In this document: one piece after another, positions 24,368 to 32,903 of the stretch
Numbering within the stretch: position 1 is the stretch's first letter
Layout: every line of letters begins with the position of its first letter
Source: Planctomycetota bacterium
GTDB lineage: Bacteria; Planctomycetota; MHYJ01; WSZJ01
Direction of reading: 5' to 3'
Length of the DNA: 64,000 nt
Assembly (NCBI GenBank): GCA_016190145.1
Contig: JACPRD010000214.1
Location: 1 to 64,000, forward strand
Program-made: the position numbers and the translations under genes
Notes under the pieces: generated by a model
What the model was told of the DNA's origin: nothing
Seen by the model: only the letters and a program-made list of their open reading frames with translations
Database searches by the model: none

Positions 24368-25228
24368 TCAGGCCCGAGGGTGCGCCTTGCCGTAGATCTC
24401 CTTCATTTTCGACGTCGTGACCTGGGTATAGATCTGCGTCGTCTGCAGGTTCGCGTGGCCGAGAAGTTCCTGCACGCTCCGGAGGTCGGCTCCGCGGTCC
24501 AGCATGTGCGTCGCGAAGGAATGCCGGAACGTGTGCGGCGTCACGTGCCGCGCGATCCCCGCTCGCCGCGCCCACTTTTCCACCACTCGCCTCACGCCGC
24601 GTACCGAAAGCCGCTTCCCGGATTTGTTCGCGAACACCGCTTCCGCATCGGGCCAGCACTCGATGGCCGACCGGATGGCTGCGGCCGCGGGGGCGCCGAG
24701 GACGGCGAGGCGCTCCTTGCGCCCCTTGCCGCGCAGGCGCACGACGCCGCCCGGGAGGTCCACGTCGGCGCGTCCGAGCCCGGCGAGTTCCGAGATACGG
24801 CAGCCGGTCGAGTAGAAGGTCTCGAGGATCGCGCGGTCGCGGCGCGCAGCCTTCGAGTCTCCTTTCGGTCCCTCCAGGAAGGCCGAGACTTCTTCTTCGG
24901 ACATGCACGACGGCAACCGGCGCTCGAGGCGCGGCGTGCGGAGCGCGCGCGCGGGGTTATCGGCGAGGACGCCGGTGCGATGGAGGAAGCGGCAGAGCGA
25001 GCGGGCGCAGGCGAGCTTTCGGGCGATGGAGGACTTCTTGTAGTCGGCGTCGCGGAGGCAGGCGAGGAAACGGCGGAGGAGGAGGGCGTCGATGGAAGCG
25101 GGGTCCGGGCGGGCGAGGGTTTCGCCCATCGCGGCGAGGTCCGAGGCGTAGGCGCGGAGGGTCTCGGGCGACACGTTGCGGCGGCGGAGGTGTTCGAGGA
25201 AGAGGTCGACGGATTCATCCCAGGTCAT
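24368..25228 (-). CDS. Tyrosine recombinase, XerC/XerD type
   Basis: Site-specific recombinase of 286 residues, the size of XerC/D. The N-terminal SAM-like core-binding domain covers 1-90. Catalytic residues are Arg144 (TGCRISEL), Lys168 (RGKGR), His232 and Arg235 (PHTFRHSF), His258 (LGHANLQTT) and nucleophile Tyr267 (QIYTQV). All six are present. The ATG at 25228 overlaps the TGA of the upstream lipoprotein gene as ATGA and is preferred over the ATG 15 bases further upstream. No dif-like or att site was found beside it. A housekeeping dimer-resolution role is likely, but an accessory integrase cannot be excluded. Confidence 0.9.
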   Translation of the reverse strand: MTWDESVDLFLEHLRRRNVSPETLRAYASDLAAMGETLARPDPASIDALLLRRFLACLRDADYKKSSIARKLACARSLCRFLHRTGVLADNPARALRTPRLERRLPSCMSEEEVSAFLEGPKGDSKAARRDRAILETFYSTGCRISELAGLGRADVDLPGGVVRLRGKGRKERLAVLGAPAAAAIRSAIECWPDAEAVFANKSGKRLSVRGVRRVVEKWARRAGIARHVTPHTFRHSFATHMLDRGADLRSVQELLGHANLQTTQIYTQVTTSKMKEIYGKAHPRA

Positions 25229-25935
25229 TGCTGATCCCGCCATTTTGGTTTGAGGGCGTCCTGGCGGGCGACTTCGGCGTCGAGGATGCGTTCGACGAGG
25301 AGGGCGCAGGCGAAGCGGAAGTAAGGCTCGCGGGAGCGGAGGACGCCTTCGCCGTCGCGCCAGGGGGATTCGTCGTCGACGCGCGCGGCGGCCCAGGATT
25401 TCACGGCGCTGCGGACCCTGTCGGAGTCGGCGTCGAGGATGGCCTCGAACTGCTGGTTGAGGTGCGGGGCGTTCTGCGGTGAGATTTCGAGGGGGCGGCC
25501 GCTCCGGATGATCTTCTCGAGGTCGGCGGCGGGGAGTTCGGCGCGACCGGTCATGAGGAGCTGGAGGGCGACGGTGACGCGCGGCGGGTAGTAGGTGCGG
25601 AGCTCGGTGACGGCGGCGACCACGATGGCGTCGGCGCCGAGGTCTCTGGCGGCGGCGAGGTAGTCGTCGGCGGTCCTGAGTTCGCGGCCGGCGGCCTTCG
25701 CCGCGGCGGCAACCTCGGACGGGCGGTAGACGAGGAAGCCGGGGTGCGCGACGAGTTCGGAGGCGAACGCGTCGCCCTGGGCGACGCCGTCGAGCTTCGG
25801 GTCAGCGGTGCGGTTGAGGAACGGCGCGACGGCGATCCGCCTGGCCGACTGGAACGGGTTCGCGGCGGGCGACCGGTACTGCTCGCCGGCGCAACCCGAG
25901 GCGAGCAGGGGCAGAATGAGGAACAGGCGGTTCAT
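25225..25935 (-). CDS. Lipoprotein, CsgG/LpoB-like fold
   Basis: The 236-residue protein has the lipobox LLASGC near 10-15. The mature domain starts RRIAVAPFLNRTADPKLDGVAQGDAFASEL and later reads ARDLGADAIVVAAVTEL, the pattern of the CsgG/LpoB/TolB-N alpha-beta fold in outer-membrane lipoproteins. The C-terminal 70 residues are helical, with no known motif. Both ends overlap neighbours as ATGA (beta-propeller lipoprotein upstream, Xer recombinase downstream), so the three genes are co-translated. Confidence 0.7.
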   Translation of the reverse strand: MNRLFLILPLLASGCAGEQYRSPAANPFQSARRIAVAPFLNRTADPKLDGVAQGDAFASELVAHPGFLVYRPSEVAAAAKAAGRELRTADDYLAAARDLGADAIVVAAVTELRTYYPPRVTVALQLLMTGRAELPAADLEKIIRSGRPLEISPQNAPHLNQQFEAILDADSDRVRSAVKSWAAARVDDESPWRDGEGVLRSREPYFRFACALLVERILDAEVARQDALKPKWRDQQ

Positions 25936-26843
25936 CTCAGCAGCTCCTTGTTCTCGGGCGACGCGACCCACAGGGCGGTTTCGCCGCCGCGGTCGGACAC
26001 GAAGTAGAGACGGCCGTCGGGAGCCCAGCAGGGGTCCCATTCGCCGGCGGGGTCCCAGGTGAGGCGGACGCAACGGCCGCCGTTGGCGGACGCGGCCCAG
26101 AGGTCGTCGGGGCGGCCCGCGGCGTCGGGGCGGGCGAAGGCGATCCAGTGGCTGTCGGGCGACCATGAGGGGGACAGAGCTACGAAGCCGGAGGTCAACT
26201 GTTTCGGGTCGGTGCCATCGGGCCGCACGGTCCAGAGATCGGAACCGAGCACGTACGCGATGCGCGCGCCGTCGGGCGCCCAGGCGGGATCGGAGCCTTC
26301 GGCGACGTACGTGCGCTCGGGAAGCGCGACGACGACGATCCAGAGGCGCGAAGTGCCGCGGTCGGAGATCTCGAAGACGATCTGAGTGCCGTCGGGGGAC
26401 CACGAGGGGTTGCGGCAGTCCCAGGGACCCGAATCCAGCAATCGGTTATTGTCGTCCGAGAGCCTCCGGACTCGAAGATCGGGGTGAGATGGCGCGGGAG
26501 ACCGTGCTCCCTGGCTGAGACAAGTAGCACAGGCGAACTTCGGAAGCCGCGAGGTGAACGCCAGGGATTCGCCGTCTGAGGACAGGGCGATTCCGGCGAT
26601 CCGCACGAACGTCACGTCCATCATGGCAACGTGATTTGTGGAGATTCGCGTCCCGAAAGCGGTCCCTGCCGAGATCCACATGACCGTTCCGCGGGCGGCT
26701 GAAGGAGCGGCATCCGTCACGGCCACGCCCACCCGCTCCGCCTCACCGAACGCAGGATGCCGCGGCGGCGCGGGGCGGACCTCCGGGGGCGGCTGCCGGC
26801 AGCCGGTGAGGAGGAGCGCGAGGACAAGAAGGGGGCGGAGCAT
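25932..26843 (-). CDS. TolB-like beta-propeller (PD40) lipoprotein
   Basis: The 303-residue protein has the lipobox LLLTGC near 10-15. Four repeats of the form P-x-W-[SA]-P-D-G are visible (NPSWSPDGTQIVF, DPAWAPDGARIAY, SPSWSPDSHWIAF, DPCWAPDGRLYF), the hallmark of PD40/TolB-type propeller blades. Such proteins mediate protein-protein contacts in the periplasm. There is no TolB N-terminal domain here. The neighbouring CsgG-like lipoprotein could provide an equivalent module. It is transcribed divergently from purE. Confidence 0.8.
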   Translation of the reverse strand: MLRPLLVLALLLTGCRQPPPEVRPAPPRHPAFGEAERVGVAVTDAAPSAARGTVMWISAGTAFGTRISTNHVAMMDVTFVRIAGIALSSDGESLAFTSRLPKFACATCLSQGARSPAPSHPDLRVRRLSDDNNRLLDSGPWDCRNPSWSPDGTQIVFEISDRGTSRLWIVVVALPERTYVAEGSDPAWAPDGARIAYVLGSDLWTVRPDGTDPKQLTSGFVALSPSWSPDSHWIAFARPDAAGRPDDLWAASANGGRCVRLTWDPAGEWDPCWAPDGRLYFVSDRGGETALWVASPENKELLR

Positions 26844-26953
26844 GGGCGTAACTATGTTATCGGACGTGCGGCGACCTCGACTGGAGGAACGACCGGGCAC
26901 GGGCGCGGGCAGGGGCGCGGGCGCGGGGGGCCGCTTCGCGGCCCTTCCAACAA

Positions 26954-26983
26954 TAGACAGTCCCTCGCCGGCCCCGCTATCCT
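26954..26983 (+). promoter_or_regulatory. Promoter for purE
   Basis: TAGACA (26954-26959), an 18-base spacer and TATCCT (26978-26983) form a good sigma70 match. The start would fall near 26990, followed by a GAGGAGAG ribosome-binding site. Just upstream at 26928-26944 is a GGGCCGC-TTC-GCGGCCC hairpin after a G/C-only repetitive tract. Confidence 0.55.
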
Positions 26984-27011
26984 GACCCGCCCGCCTACGA
27001 GGAGAGCCACG

Positions 27012-27515
27012 ATGGAGAAAATCCAGGTCGCCATCATCATGGGGTCGGACTCCGATCTCGAGGTCATGCGCAAGGCCGGCGAAGCGCTGCAGGAGTTCAA
27101 GGTCGCGCACGAGATCCGGGTGCTGTCTGCGCATCGGACGCCAGTCGCGCTGGAGAAGTACCTGAAGGAAGCGGAGGAACGCGACTGCCGGGTGTTCATC
27201 TGCGGCGCGGGGATGGCGGCGCACCTGGCGGGGGCGGTGGCGGCGCGGACGACGCGGCCGGTGATCGGCGTGCCGCTGGCGGGCGGGATCCTGGACGGGC
27301 TCGACGCGCTGCTCGCGACGGTGCAGATGCCGGGCGGGATGCCGGTCGCAACCGTCGCGGTCGGGGGCGCGCGCAACGCGGGGATCCTCGCCGTGCAGAT
27401 CCTGGCGCAGGACGACAAGCCGCTCCAGAAGGCGCTTCAGGGACAGCGCGACAAGGCGGCGGCGAAACTGGCGGAGAAGGACGCGGAGATCGCTCGGAGG
27501 TATTCGAAAGAGTAG
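27012..27515 (+). CDS. purE: N5-carboxyaminoimidazole ribonucleotide mutase
   Basis: Converts N5-CAIR to CAIR in de novo purine synthesis. The 167-residue length and motifs fit class I Pur[13 protein letters not shown] near 8-19, VLSAHRTP near 38-45 with the catalytic His, and [13 protein letters not shown] near 61-73. [22 protein letters not shown] follows near 98-119. purK is not adjacent. The last 25 residues are charged and helical, longer than the minimal enzyme. Confidence 0.95.
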   Translation: MEKIQVAIIMGSDSDLEVMRKAGEALQEFKVAHEIRVLSAHRTPVALEKYLKEAEERDCRVFICGAGMAAHLAGAVAARTTRPVIGVPLAGGILDGLDALLATVQMPGGMPVATVAVGGARNAGILAVQILAQDDKPLQKALQGQRDKAAAKLAEKDAEIARRYSKE

Positions 27516-27537
27516 TCGTCCCCATGGAGATCCCGTC

Positions 27538-29292
27538 ATGCGGCTCCTCCCGGCCCTGATCCTCGCGCTGCTCCCGCTTCCCTGCTCCGCCCTGACGATC
27601 TCCTACGACGTGCGCACGCCGCGGCCGACGAACCACCAGTTCGAGATCTCGGTGGAGCTGCGGGACGTGCAGGGGGAAAGCGTGGACCTGGCGATGCCGG
27701 CGTGGACGCCGGGGTACTACAAGATCCAGGACCACGCGCGGAACGTGCGGGGATTCTCGGCGGCGTGTCCGGACGACGGGACGCCGCTGGAGTTCCGGAA
27801 GACGGACAAACAGACATGGCGGATCGGGACGGCGGGACGGAAAAACGTGATCGCGACGTACCGGGTGTTCGCGCACCAGTTGAGCGCGACGGGCGCGGAC
27901 CTGACGGACGAGCACGCGTACTTCCACGGAGCCTGGATCTTCATGTACGTCGTCGGGTCGGTCGGCGAGCCCGTCACGCTCCGGCTTCACCCCCTTCCGG
28001 GCTGGAAGACCGCGACGGGCCTCGAGCCCGGCCCGGACGCCGATACGTGGACCGCGGCCGACTACGACGTCCTCATCGACTGCCCCGTCGAAATGGGCGC
28101 CTTCGACATGCCCGAGTTTCAGGCCGGCGGCGTGACGCACCGCGTCATGATCCACGGCGAGCCGCGCTGCGACGTGAAGGCGATGGTCGAAGATATCCGG
28201 AAGATCGTGGATGCCCAGATCGCGATCTTTGGCCCGCCGCCGTACCGGCACTACACCTTCCTGCTGCACTTTCCGCGCTGGGGATCCGGCGGCCTCGAGC
28301 ACCTGAATTCGACCTCGATCGTCGTCAACGGCGAGGAGCAGGGCGATCGCAACCGCTACCTCCGGTTCCTCTTCATCGTCTCCCACGAGTTCTTCCACCT
28401 CTGGAACGTCAAGCGAATCCGCCCCGAGCAGCTCGGGCCGTTCGACTACACGAAGGAAGTGCTGACGCGGAACCTGTGGGTGCACGAGGGGTTCACGACG
28501 TACTACGGGTGGCTCGCAATGCAGCGCGCGGGGGTGATCGACCGGAAGCAGTATGCGGGGTTCGTGGAAGAGGACGTCCGCAATCTGCTGTCGCGGACCG
28601 GGCGGAAGGTGACGAGCCCTGAGATGGCGTCGTGGGACACGTGGCTCGGGCCGGACGATCCGGAGAACATCGAGGTGTCCTACTACACTTCCGGCCATCT
28701 GCTCGGCCTTCTGCTCGACATCGAGATCCGGCGCAGGAGCGGCGGAGCGAAGTCGCTCGACGACGTGATGCGGCTTTCGTGGGAGAAATCGAAGACGCGG
28801 GGCTACCCTGGCGACGACTTCCTTGCGATCGTCAACGAGGCCTCCGGCGGCGACTTCGCGGAGTTTTTCAGGAAGTACGTCTCGGGCACCGATGAATTTC
28901 CGTACGCGGCCGTGCTGCCCGCGGCCGGCCTTCAGTACGAGGCGAAGGACGAGGGGGCGGAGAGCGACCCCGGATTCGAGACGCACGGGCTCGCCGAGGA
29001 CCTCGTGCGCATCAGCCGCGTCCACGACGACTCCCCCGCCGGCGAGGCGGGCTTCGACGCGGGCGACATCCTGCTGGCGGCCGAAGGAAAGCGCCTCCGC
29101 GCCGGCACGTTCTGGAACTTCGTGCATTCGAAGAAGCCCGGCGAGAAGATCGCGTTCCTCATCTTCCGCGGCGAACGCGCGTTCGAGAAGACCGTGACCC
29201 TGCGCGAGCGCCGCAAGGTGACACATTTCGTCCGGCTCGTCGAAAAGCCGGACGAGGCACAGAAAAAACTCCAGGACGGATGGCTCAAATGA
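27538..29292 (+). CDS. M61-family peptidase with PDZ domain
   Basis: Secreted zinc aminopeptidase of the glycyl aminopeptidase (M61) family, 584 residues. A signal peptide covers 1-19. The N-terminal beta domain is followed by the thermolysin-like core. HEFFH at 283-287 supplies two zinc ligands and the catalytic Glu, and LWVHEGFTTYY gives the third ligand Glu317. GHLLGLLLDIEIRRRS is the usual downstream helix. A PDZ domain follows at about 490-560 (RVHDDSPAGEAGFDAGDILLA). The family normally favours N-terminal Gly/Ala substrates. The gene overlaps the next lipoprotein gene as ATGA. Confidence 0.92.
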   Translation: MRLLPALILALLPLPCSALTISYDVRTPRPTNHQFEISVELRDVQGESVDLAMPAWTPGYYKIQDHARNVRGFSAACPDDGTPLEFRKTDKQTWRIGTAGRKNVIATYRVFAHQLSATGADLTDEHAYFHGAWIFMYVVGSVGEPVTLRLHPLPGWKTATGLEPGPDADTWTAADYDVLIDCPVEMGAFDMPEFQAGGVTHRVMIHGEPRCDVKAMVEDIRKIVDAQIAIFGPPPYRHYTFLLHFPRWGSGGLEHLNSTSIVVNGEEQGDRNRYLRFLFIVSHEFFHLWNVKRIRPEQLGPFDYTKEVLTRNLWVHEGFTTYYGWLAMQRAGVIDRKQYAGFVEEDVRNLLSRTGRKVTSPEMASWDTWLGPDDPENIEVSYYTSGHLLGLLLDIEIRRRSGGAKSLDDVMRLSWEKSKTRGYPGDDFLAIVNEASGGDFAEFFRKYVSGTDEFPYAAVLPAAGLQYEAKDEGAESDPGFETHGLAEDLVRISRVHDDSPAGEAGFDAGDILLAAEGKRLRAGTFWNFVHSKKPGEKIAFLIFRGERAFEKTVTLRERRKVTHFVRLVEKPDEAQKKLQDGWLK

Positions 29293-30404
29293 GACGCGCG
29301 ATGCTGCTGGCCGCGGCGCTCCTCGCGGGGTGCGCGGGGGACGACCCGGCCGGGAAGAACCCGGAGGATCCGGCCGTGACGGTGAAGCTCGTGCTGCCGG
29401 CGAAGGCGGTGGAAGGAGACGTTTCGACGGCCTCGCTGGTGCTCGACAACCCGACGGACACGGCGCTCGTGATCGGTGACTGGGAGATCCGGATGGACGG
29501 GACGCTCCTCGCGGGCGAAGGCGTCCCCGCCCGCGTCCGCGCCGACGAGCTTCGCGAGGACCGCGCGAAAGGCGAGATCACCCTGACGGCCCACTGGGTC
29601 CACGACGACATGCCGCCCGCGGCGGCGCGCCTCCGGTCGCCTTCGATCCTGGACGGGAAGCGGGACTTCGGGTTCCGGCCGGTGGACCTGGTGGTCGCGC
29701 CGCATTCGAAGCAGGAATGGACGACGCGGTTCGTCGTCCCGCTGGGCGCGCGCCCGGTCCGGTTCGAGGGAAAAGTCTCGCTGTTCCCGGCGACCCCGTC
29801 CCTCCGCGCCGACCTGTTCGCCCCCGCTCCCGACAATCCGTCGATCGACCCCGAGGCCGCGTGGCGCCGGTGGTCGGCGCGCCTGCCCAACGCCCCTCCG
29901 ACGCGCGAACCCGAGCCGGCCGACGAGCCGGTGACGCTGCGCTACCTCTCGGGAGGCGAGGCCGCCGCGGGCGCCCTCCTCCGCGAGTCCGCCTTCCTCA
30001 CGCCCGTCCGCGTCGGCGAAATGGCGGGCATCCCCGTGACGGGCCGGGATTTCCCTCTCGACGAAGCCTCGAAACGGCTCGGACTCCGCGGGCAGGCCGC
30101 CTGGGCGGGCGCGTGGATCGTGAGCGACGGCGAATCGACCGGCTTCGCCCGCCCCGACGACGCTTTCACGCTTCCCGGAAATCTCGTCGATACCTTCCGC
30201 GGCGCGTGGTTCGCCGGGCTCGGAACGTGGTATTCGCAGGAGGCGTTCCCCGCATCGGTCGAAAAGGCGTTCGGACCTAGCGGGCCTGTGAAGGGCGGCG
30301 GGCACGAGATCACCGTGAGGGCGGAGAAACTCTACGAGTTCGCGAAGATGATGAAGGCGGCGGGGTGGGTACTGACCGGGAATTCGGCGATGCCGGGAAA
30401 GTAG
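29289..30404 (+). CDS. Lipoprotein of unknown function
   Basis: The 371-residue product has the lipobox LLAGC at about 10-14 when started at the ATG at 29289 (ATGA with the peptidase stop). The first domain (about 25-190) is beta-rich, like an immunoglobulin-type or DUF-type fold (VEGDVSTASLVLDNPTDTALVIGDWEI). The second half has a helical SGGEAAAGALLRESAFL stretch and an alpha/beta tail. No known motif was recognised. Coupling to a secreted peptidase suggests a surface partner or substrate handler. Confidence 0.66.
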   Translation: MRRAMLLAAALLAGCAGDDPAGKNPEDPAVTVKLVLPAKAVEGDVSTASLVLDNPTDTALVIGDWEIRMDGTLLAGEGVPARVRADELREDRAKGEITLTAHWVHDDMPPAAARLRSPSILDGKRDFGFRPVDLVVAPHSKQEWTTRFVVPLGARPVRFEGKVSLFPATPSLRADLFAPAPDNPSIDPEAAWRRWSARLPNAPPTREPEPADEPVTLRYLSGGEAAAGALLRESAFLTPVRVGEMAGIPVTGRDFPLDEASKRLGLRGQAAWAGAWIVSDGESTGFARPDDAFTLPGNLVDTFRGAWFAGLGTWYSQEAFPASVEKAFGPSGPVKGGGHEITVRAEKLYEFAKMMKAAGWVLTGNSAMPGK

Positions 30405-30411
30405 AACCAGA

Positions 30412-31692
30412 TCAGAACTCCCGCACCGTCCCGTCCAGGTCGACCGTGAACGGCCTCCCGACCGCGCGACTTCCCTTCCACAGCACATAAAGCGCCGTCG
30501 GACATCCCACGACGACCCGCTTTCCGTTCTCTTCGACCACCGGACACCTTTCGAATCGACCCGCCTTCCAGACGCGCGGTTCGGCACCGGCGTGTTCGGG
30601 AAGCGGATTCCATTCCCACGTGAGATCGGTGGTGCCGGCCCGGAGGATTCCGCGCAGGCCATCCGGATGCAGAACGAACGGATCTCCTGCGGGCAGGGCC
30701 TGCGCCGTTTCGGAGATGGTCGTGGGCAGGTACAGGACGTCGCGCGCCGCGCAGAAACCGAAGTCGTGCACGCGGCCGTCGCGCCGCCCGGGGGCGACCT
30801 CGAGCCAGCCGGTACCGCTCCACGCGCTGAGGAACGCAGGTTCGGGCAGGCCCTCGATGCGGACCCGCGCCGTGCCGGCGGTGCGGGGCGTCGAATCGGT
30901 GGCGGGCAGCAGAAGGAAATTGTAGCGGAGGTAGAACGAGAAGGCGTGGGCGTACGGGATGAGATCTTCATGGGTGTCCTCGTCCTGGACGGTCCAGGCC
31001 TTGAGGGCGTCGCCGGTCGTGAGGTGGCATGAGAAGTACCCGTCCGAAAGCGGCGCGGTGTCGGCCGGTCTCATCCAGAGATCCGGGCCCGGCACGCCGA
31101 TCCAGGCGTCTCCGGAAATCGCGCGATTGAGAAGCGGCGCCCGCACGAGCACGGCCGGAATCCCCCAGGCGCGCAGGAGGCAGACGCCCGCGATCGCGAG
31201 GTCCGTCGCGCGCCCCCCGCCTTCCCGCACGCACGTCGCGGGATCGAGGTCGGGCATCTTGCGCGGCTTGCGCACGACTCTGGGCGCGAGCACCTCCGCG
31301 TTCAGGTAGTGCAGAAGCTGTCGGAGAACGCCGTCCGGGTCCGCGGGCCATGCCATGGCGAACCCCTCCACGCGCCGTGCGACCTCGGCGTCGCTTCGCC
31401 AGAAGTCGTGCCAGTTGGTGATCGCCTCCGTCGCCACGCGGTACATCAGCACGCCGCGCCGCCACGCGTCCTCGTCGGCGGGCGCCCAGGGAAACTTCCG
31501 GGTTTCGCGCGCCTGACGGATGCGCTCGACCAGGATCGCGGGCGTCACGCTGTCGGCGTCGGATCCCACCCGCTCAGCGCCGTCGACCGTGTACCGGCGC
31601 GCTGCGCGACCCAGCAGCCAGTAGAAGGCGTCCCTGTCGCGCGGATCGAGGTCCGAGGCCGCAGCCTCGAAGTCGCCGGCGCGGTCCCCCAT
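30412..31692 (-). CDS. Transglutaminase-like protein, catalytic residues lost; N-terminus longer
   Basis: The 426 residues from the first canonical ATG include a transglutaminase-like core (GGGRATDLAIAGVCLLRAWGIPAVLV near 158-183). The position of the catalytic Cys, two before the conserved Asp164, is Ala162. The His of the usual HAWxE motif is Asp in GDAWIGV (195). Catalysis is therefore doubtful. Upstream of this ATG the frame stays open and encodes a perfect lipoprotein signal (RRGRALAAAAALALAGC). It begins at ATT 31797-31795, which shares one base with the upstream TAG. The mature protein is thus probably a lipoprotein starting from a non-canonical codon. Confidence 0.7.
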   Translation of the reverse strand: MGDRAGDFEAAASDLDPRDRDAFYWLLGRAARRYTVDGAERVGSDADSVTPAILVERIRQARETRKFPWAPADEDAWRRGVLMYRVATEAITNWHDFWRSDAEVARRVEGFAMAWPADPDGVLRQLLHYLNAEVLAPRVVRKPRKMPDLDPATCVREGGGRATDLAIAGVCLLRAWGIPAVLVRAPLLNRAISGDAWIGVPGPDLWMRPADTAPLSDGYFSCHLTTGDALKAWTVQDEDTHEDLIPYAHAFSFYLRYNFLLLPATDSTPRTAGTARVRIEGLPEPAFLSAWSGTGWLEVAPGRRDGRVHDFGFCAARDVLYLPTTISETAQALPAGDPFVLHPDGLRGILRAGTTDLTWEWNPLPEHAGAEPRVWKAGRFERCPVVEENGKRVVVGCPTALYVLWKGSRAVGRPFTVDLDGTVREF

Positions 31693-31792
31693 GGGCTCGA
31701 GCGCCCGCCGCTCCGCCTCGGTCAGCCCTCCCCCGCAGCCCGCCAGCGCGAGCGCCGCGGCCGCGGCGAGGGCCCTTCCCCGGCGCCCCCCG

Positions 31793-32884
31793 CTAATGGG
31801 CGGACACCAGGAACAGCACGGCGAGGTCCACGATGAAGAGCACGACGATGATGACCTCCAGCACGAGCATCTTGCGGCTGGACGACTCCGCGGACGCGAG
31901 GTTGTAGAGTTCGTCGAGTGTCTTCAGTTTCTCCTCGACGGCGGCCTTCCATTCCTGGACGTGGAAGCGGGTCGCGCAGCCAAGATACTGGCGCGCGAGG
32001 TGCCAGTCGCCGATGAATTTCGTGGAATTCTCTATTTCCTCCGCGACTTCCGAGAGAGAGATGCGGATGGAGCGGAGTTCCCGGAGCAGGTCTCCGGCTC
32101 CGAAGAACACGGTCGGCCTGCGGTAGAACCTCTCGAGGTCGTCGTACGCGCGGCCGACGACGCGGTCCAGTTCGGCGTCGTAATGCCGGTATTCCACGAG
32201 CTGGAGATTGGCGAGCTCCATGACGCGCAGCACATCGGCGGCCGCTCCCTTCTCCACAACCAGCGCAGCTTCCCAGTCGATCACGACGAGGTCGTCGCGA
32301 TAGTAGGAAAAGTGCTGCCGCAGAGTTTCCGCGACCTCCGCCTCTGAAAGCCTCGCCGGGTCGGGTTCCGCGGTGAGCAGGGCGGCGACTTCGCGGCCGA
32401 AGCGCGCGAGCCAGGACTCGGAGTCCTCGAGTCCCAGTTCATCGGGGAGGAATCGGAAGACGGTGTACGCCTCGGGCTGTTCAGGACTGATGCGGTGGTG
32501 GCGCAGCCGGGGAGCGATCCGCGCGAGAAGCGAGTCCAGCGCTTCGCGCGCGAGGGCGTTCATCGTCCGTCCGCCGGGGAAATCCGGATCGTGGTGCGGG
32601 ACAAAGTCGGCGAGTTTCGCTCCGGTGGCGCGGTACTGGAGCGTGAGGCAGACGACGCCGAAGGAGTAGAGATTCGCGCTGACGGCGACTTCGACGTCGC
32701 CGAGCCGGGCTTTCGGAAGCGGCATCGAGAGGAAACGCTCGGGGGCGAAGTCCCGCGGCGCGGCCTTTTCGGGTTTCACGGTCGTTTCGCCCGCGCCCTC
32801 CAGCGCCCCGGCGACCTCGCCCAGCGGGATTTCGTAGGCGACGTCCCAGGCGTAGAGGAACAGGATTTCCGGATTCAGGGGCAC
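31793..32884 (-). CDS. RMD1/SIF2 (DUF155)-family membrane protein
   Basis: The 363-residue protein carries the DUF155 signature in its second half: VIDWEAALVVEKGAAADVLRVMELANLQLVEYRHYDAELDRVVGRAYDDLERF around 210-265. A helical region and one C-terminal membrane segment (MLVLEVIIVVLFIVDLAVLFLV, about 338-360) follow. In eukaryotes this family (RMD1, RMND1) is mitochondrial and linked to translation or cytoskeleton. Bacterial members are of unknown role. The GTG start is 19 bases after the stop of the zinc-ribbon protein, and its TAG touches the next gene, suggesting a three-gene unit. Confidence 0.82.
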   Translation of the reverse strand: MPLNPEILFLYAWDVAYEIPLGEVAGALEGAGETTVKPEKAAPRDFAPERFLSMPLPKARLGDVEVAVSANLYSFGVVCLTLQYRATGAKLADFVPHHDPDFPGGRTMNALAREALDSLLARIAPRLRHHRISPEQPEAYTVFRFLPDELGLEDSESWLARFGREVAALLTAEPDPARLSEAEVAETLRQHFSYYRDDLVVIDWEAALVVEKGAAADVLRVMELANLQLVEYRHYDAELDRVVGRAYDDLERFYRRPTVFFGAGDLLRELRSIRISLSEVAEEIENSTKFIGDWHLARQYLGCATRFHVQEWKAAVEEKLKTLDELYNLASAESSSRKMLVLEVIIVVLFIVDLAVLFLVSAH

Positions 32885-32903
32885 GCGGATTCTTGTCCGG
32901 GGG

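Noticed and set aside
24368..25228. Xer recombinase as evidence of an integrated mobile element
   Set aside because: No flanking direct repeats, tRNA target, phage or conjugation genes. The gene is coupled to chromosomal-type lipoprotein genes.
26894..26944. GC-only tract and hairpin as a terminator
   Set aside because: It lies in a divergent promoter region with only two T residues after the stem, so intrinsic termination is unlikely.
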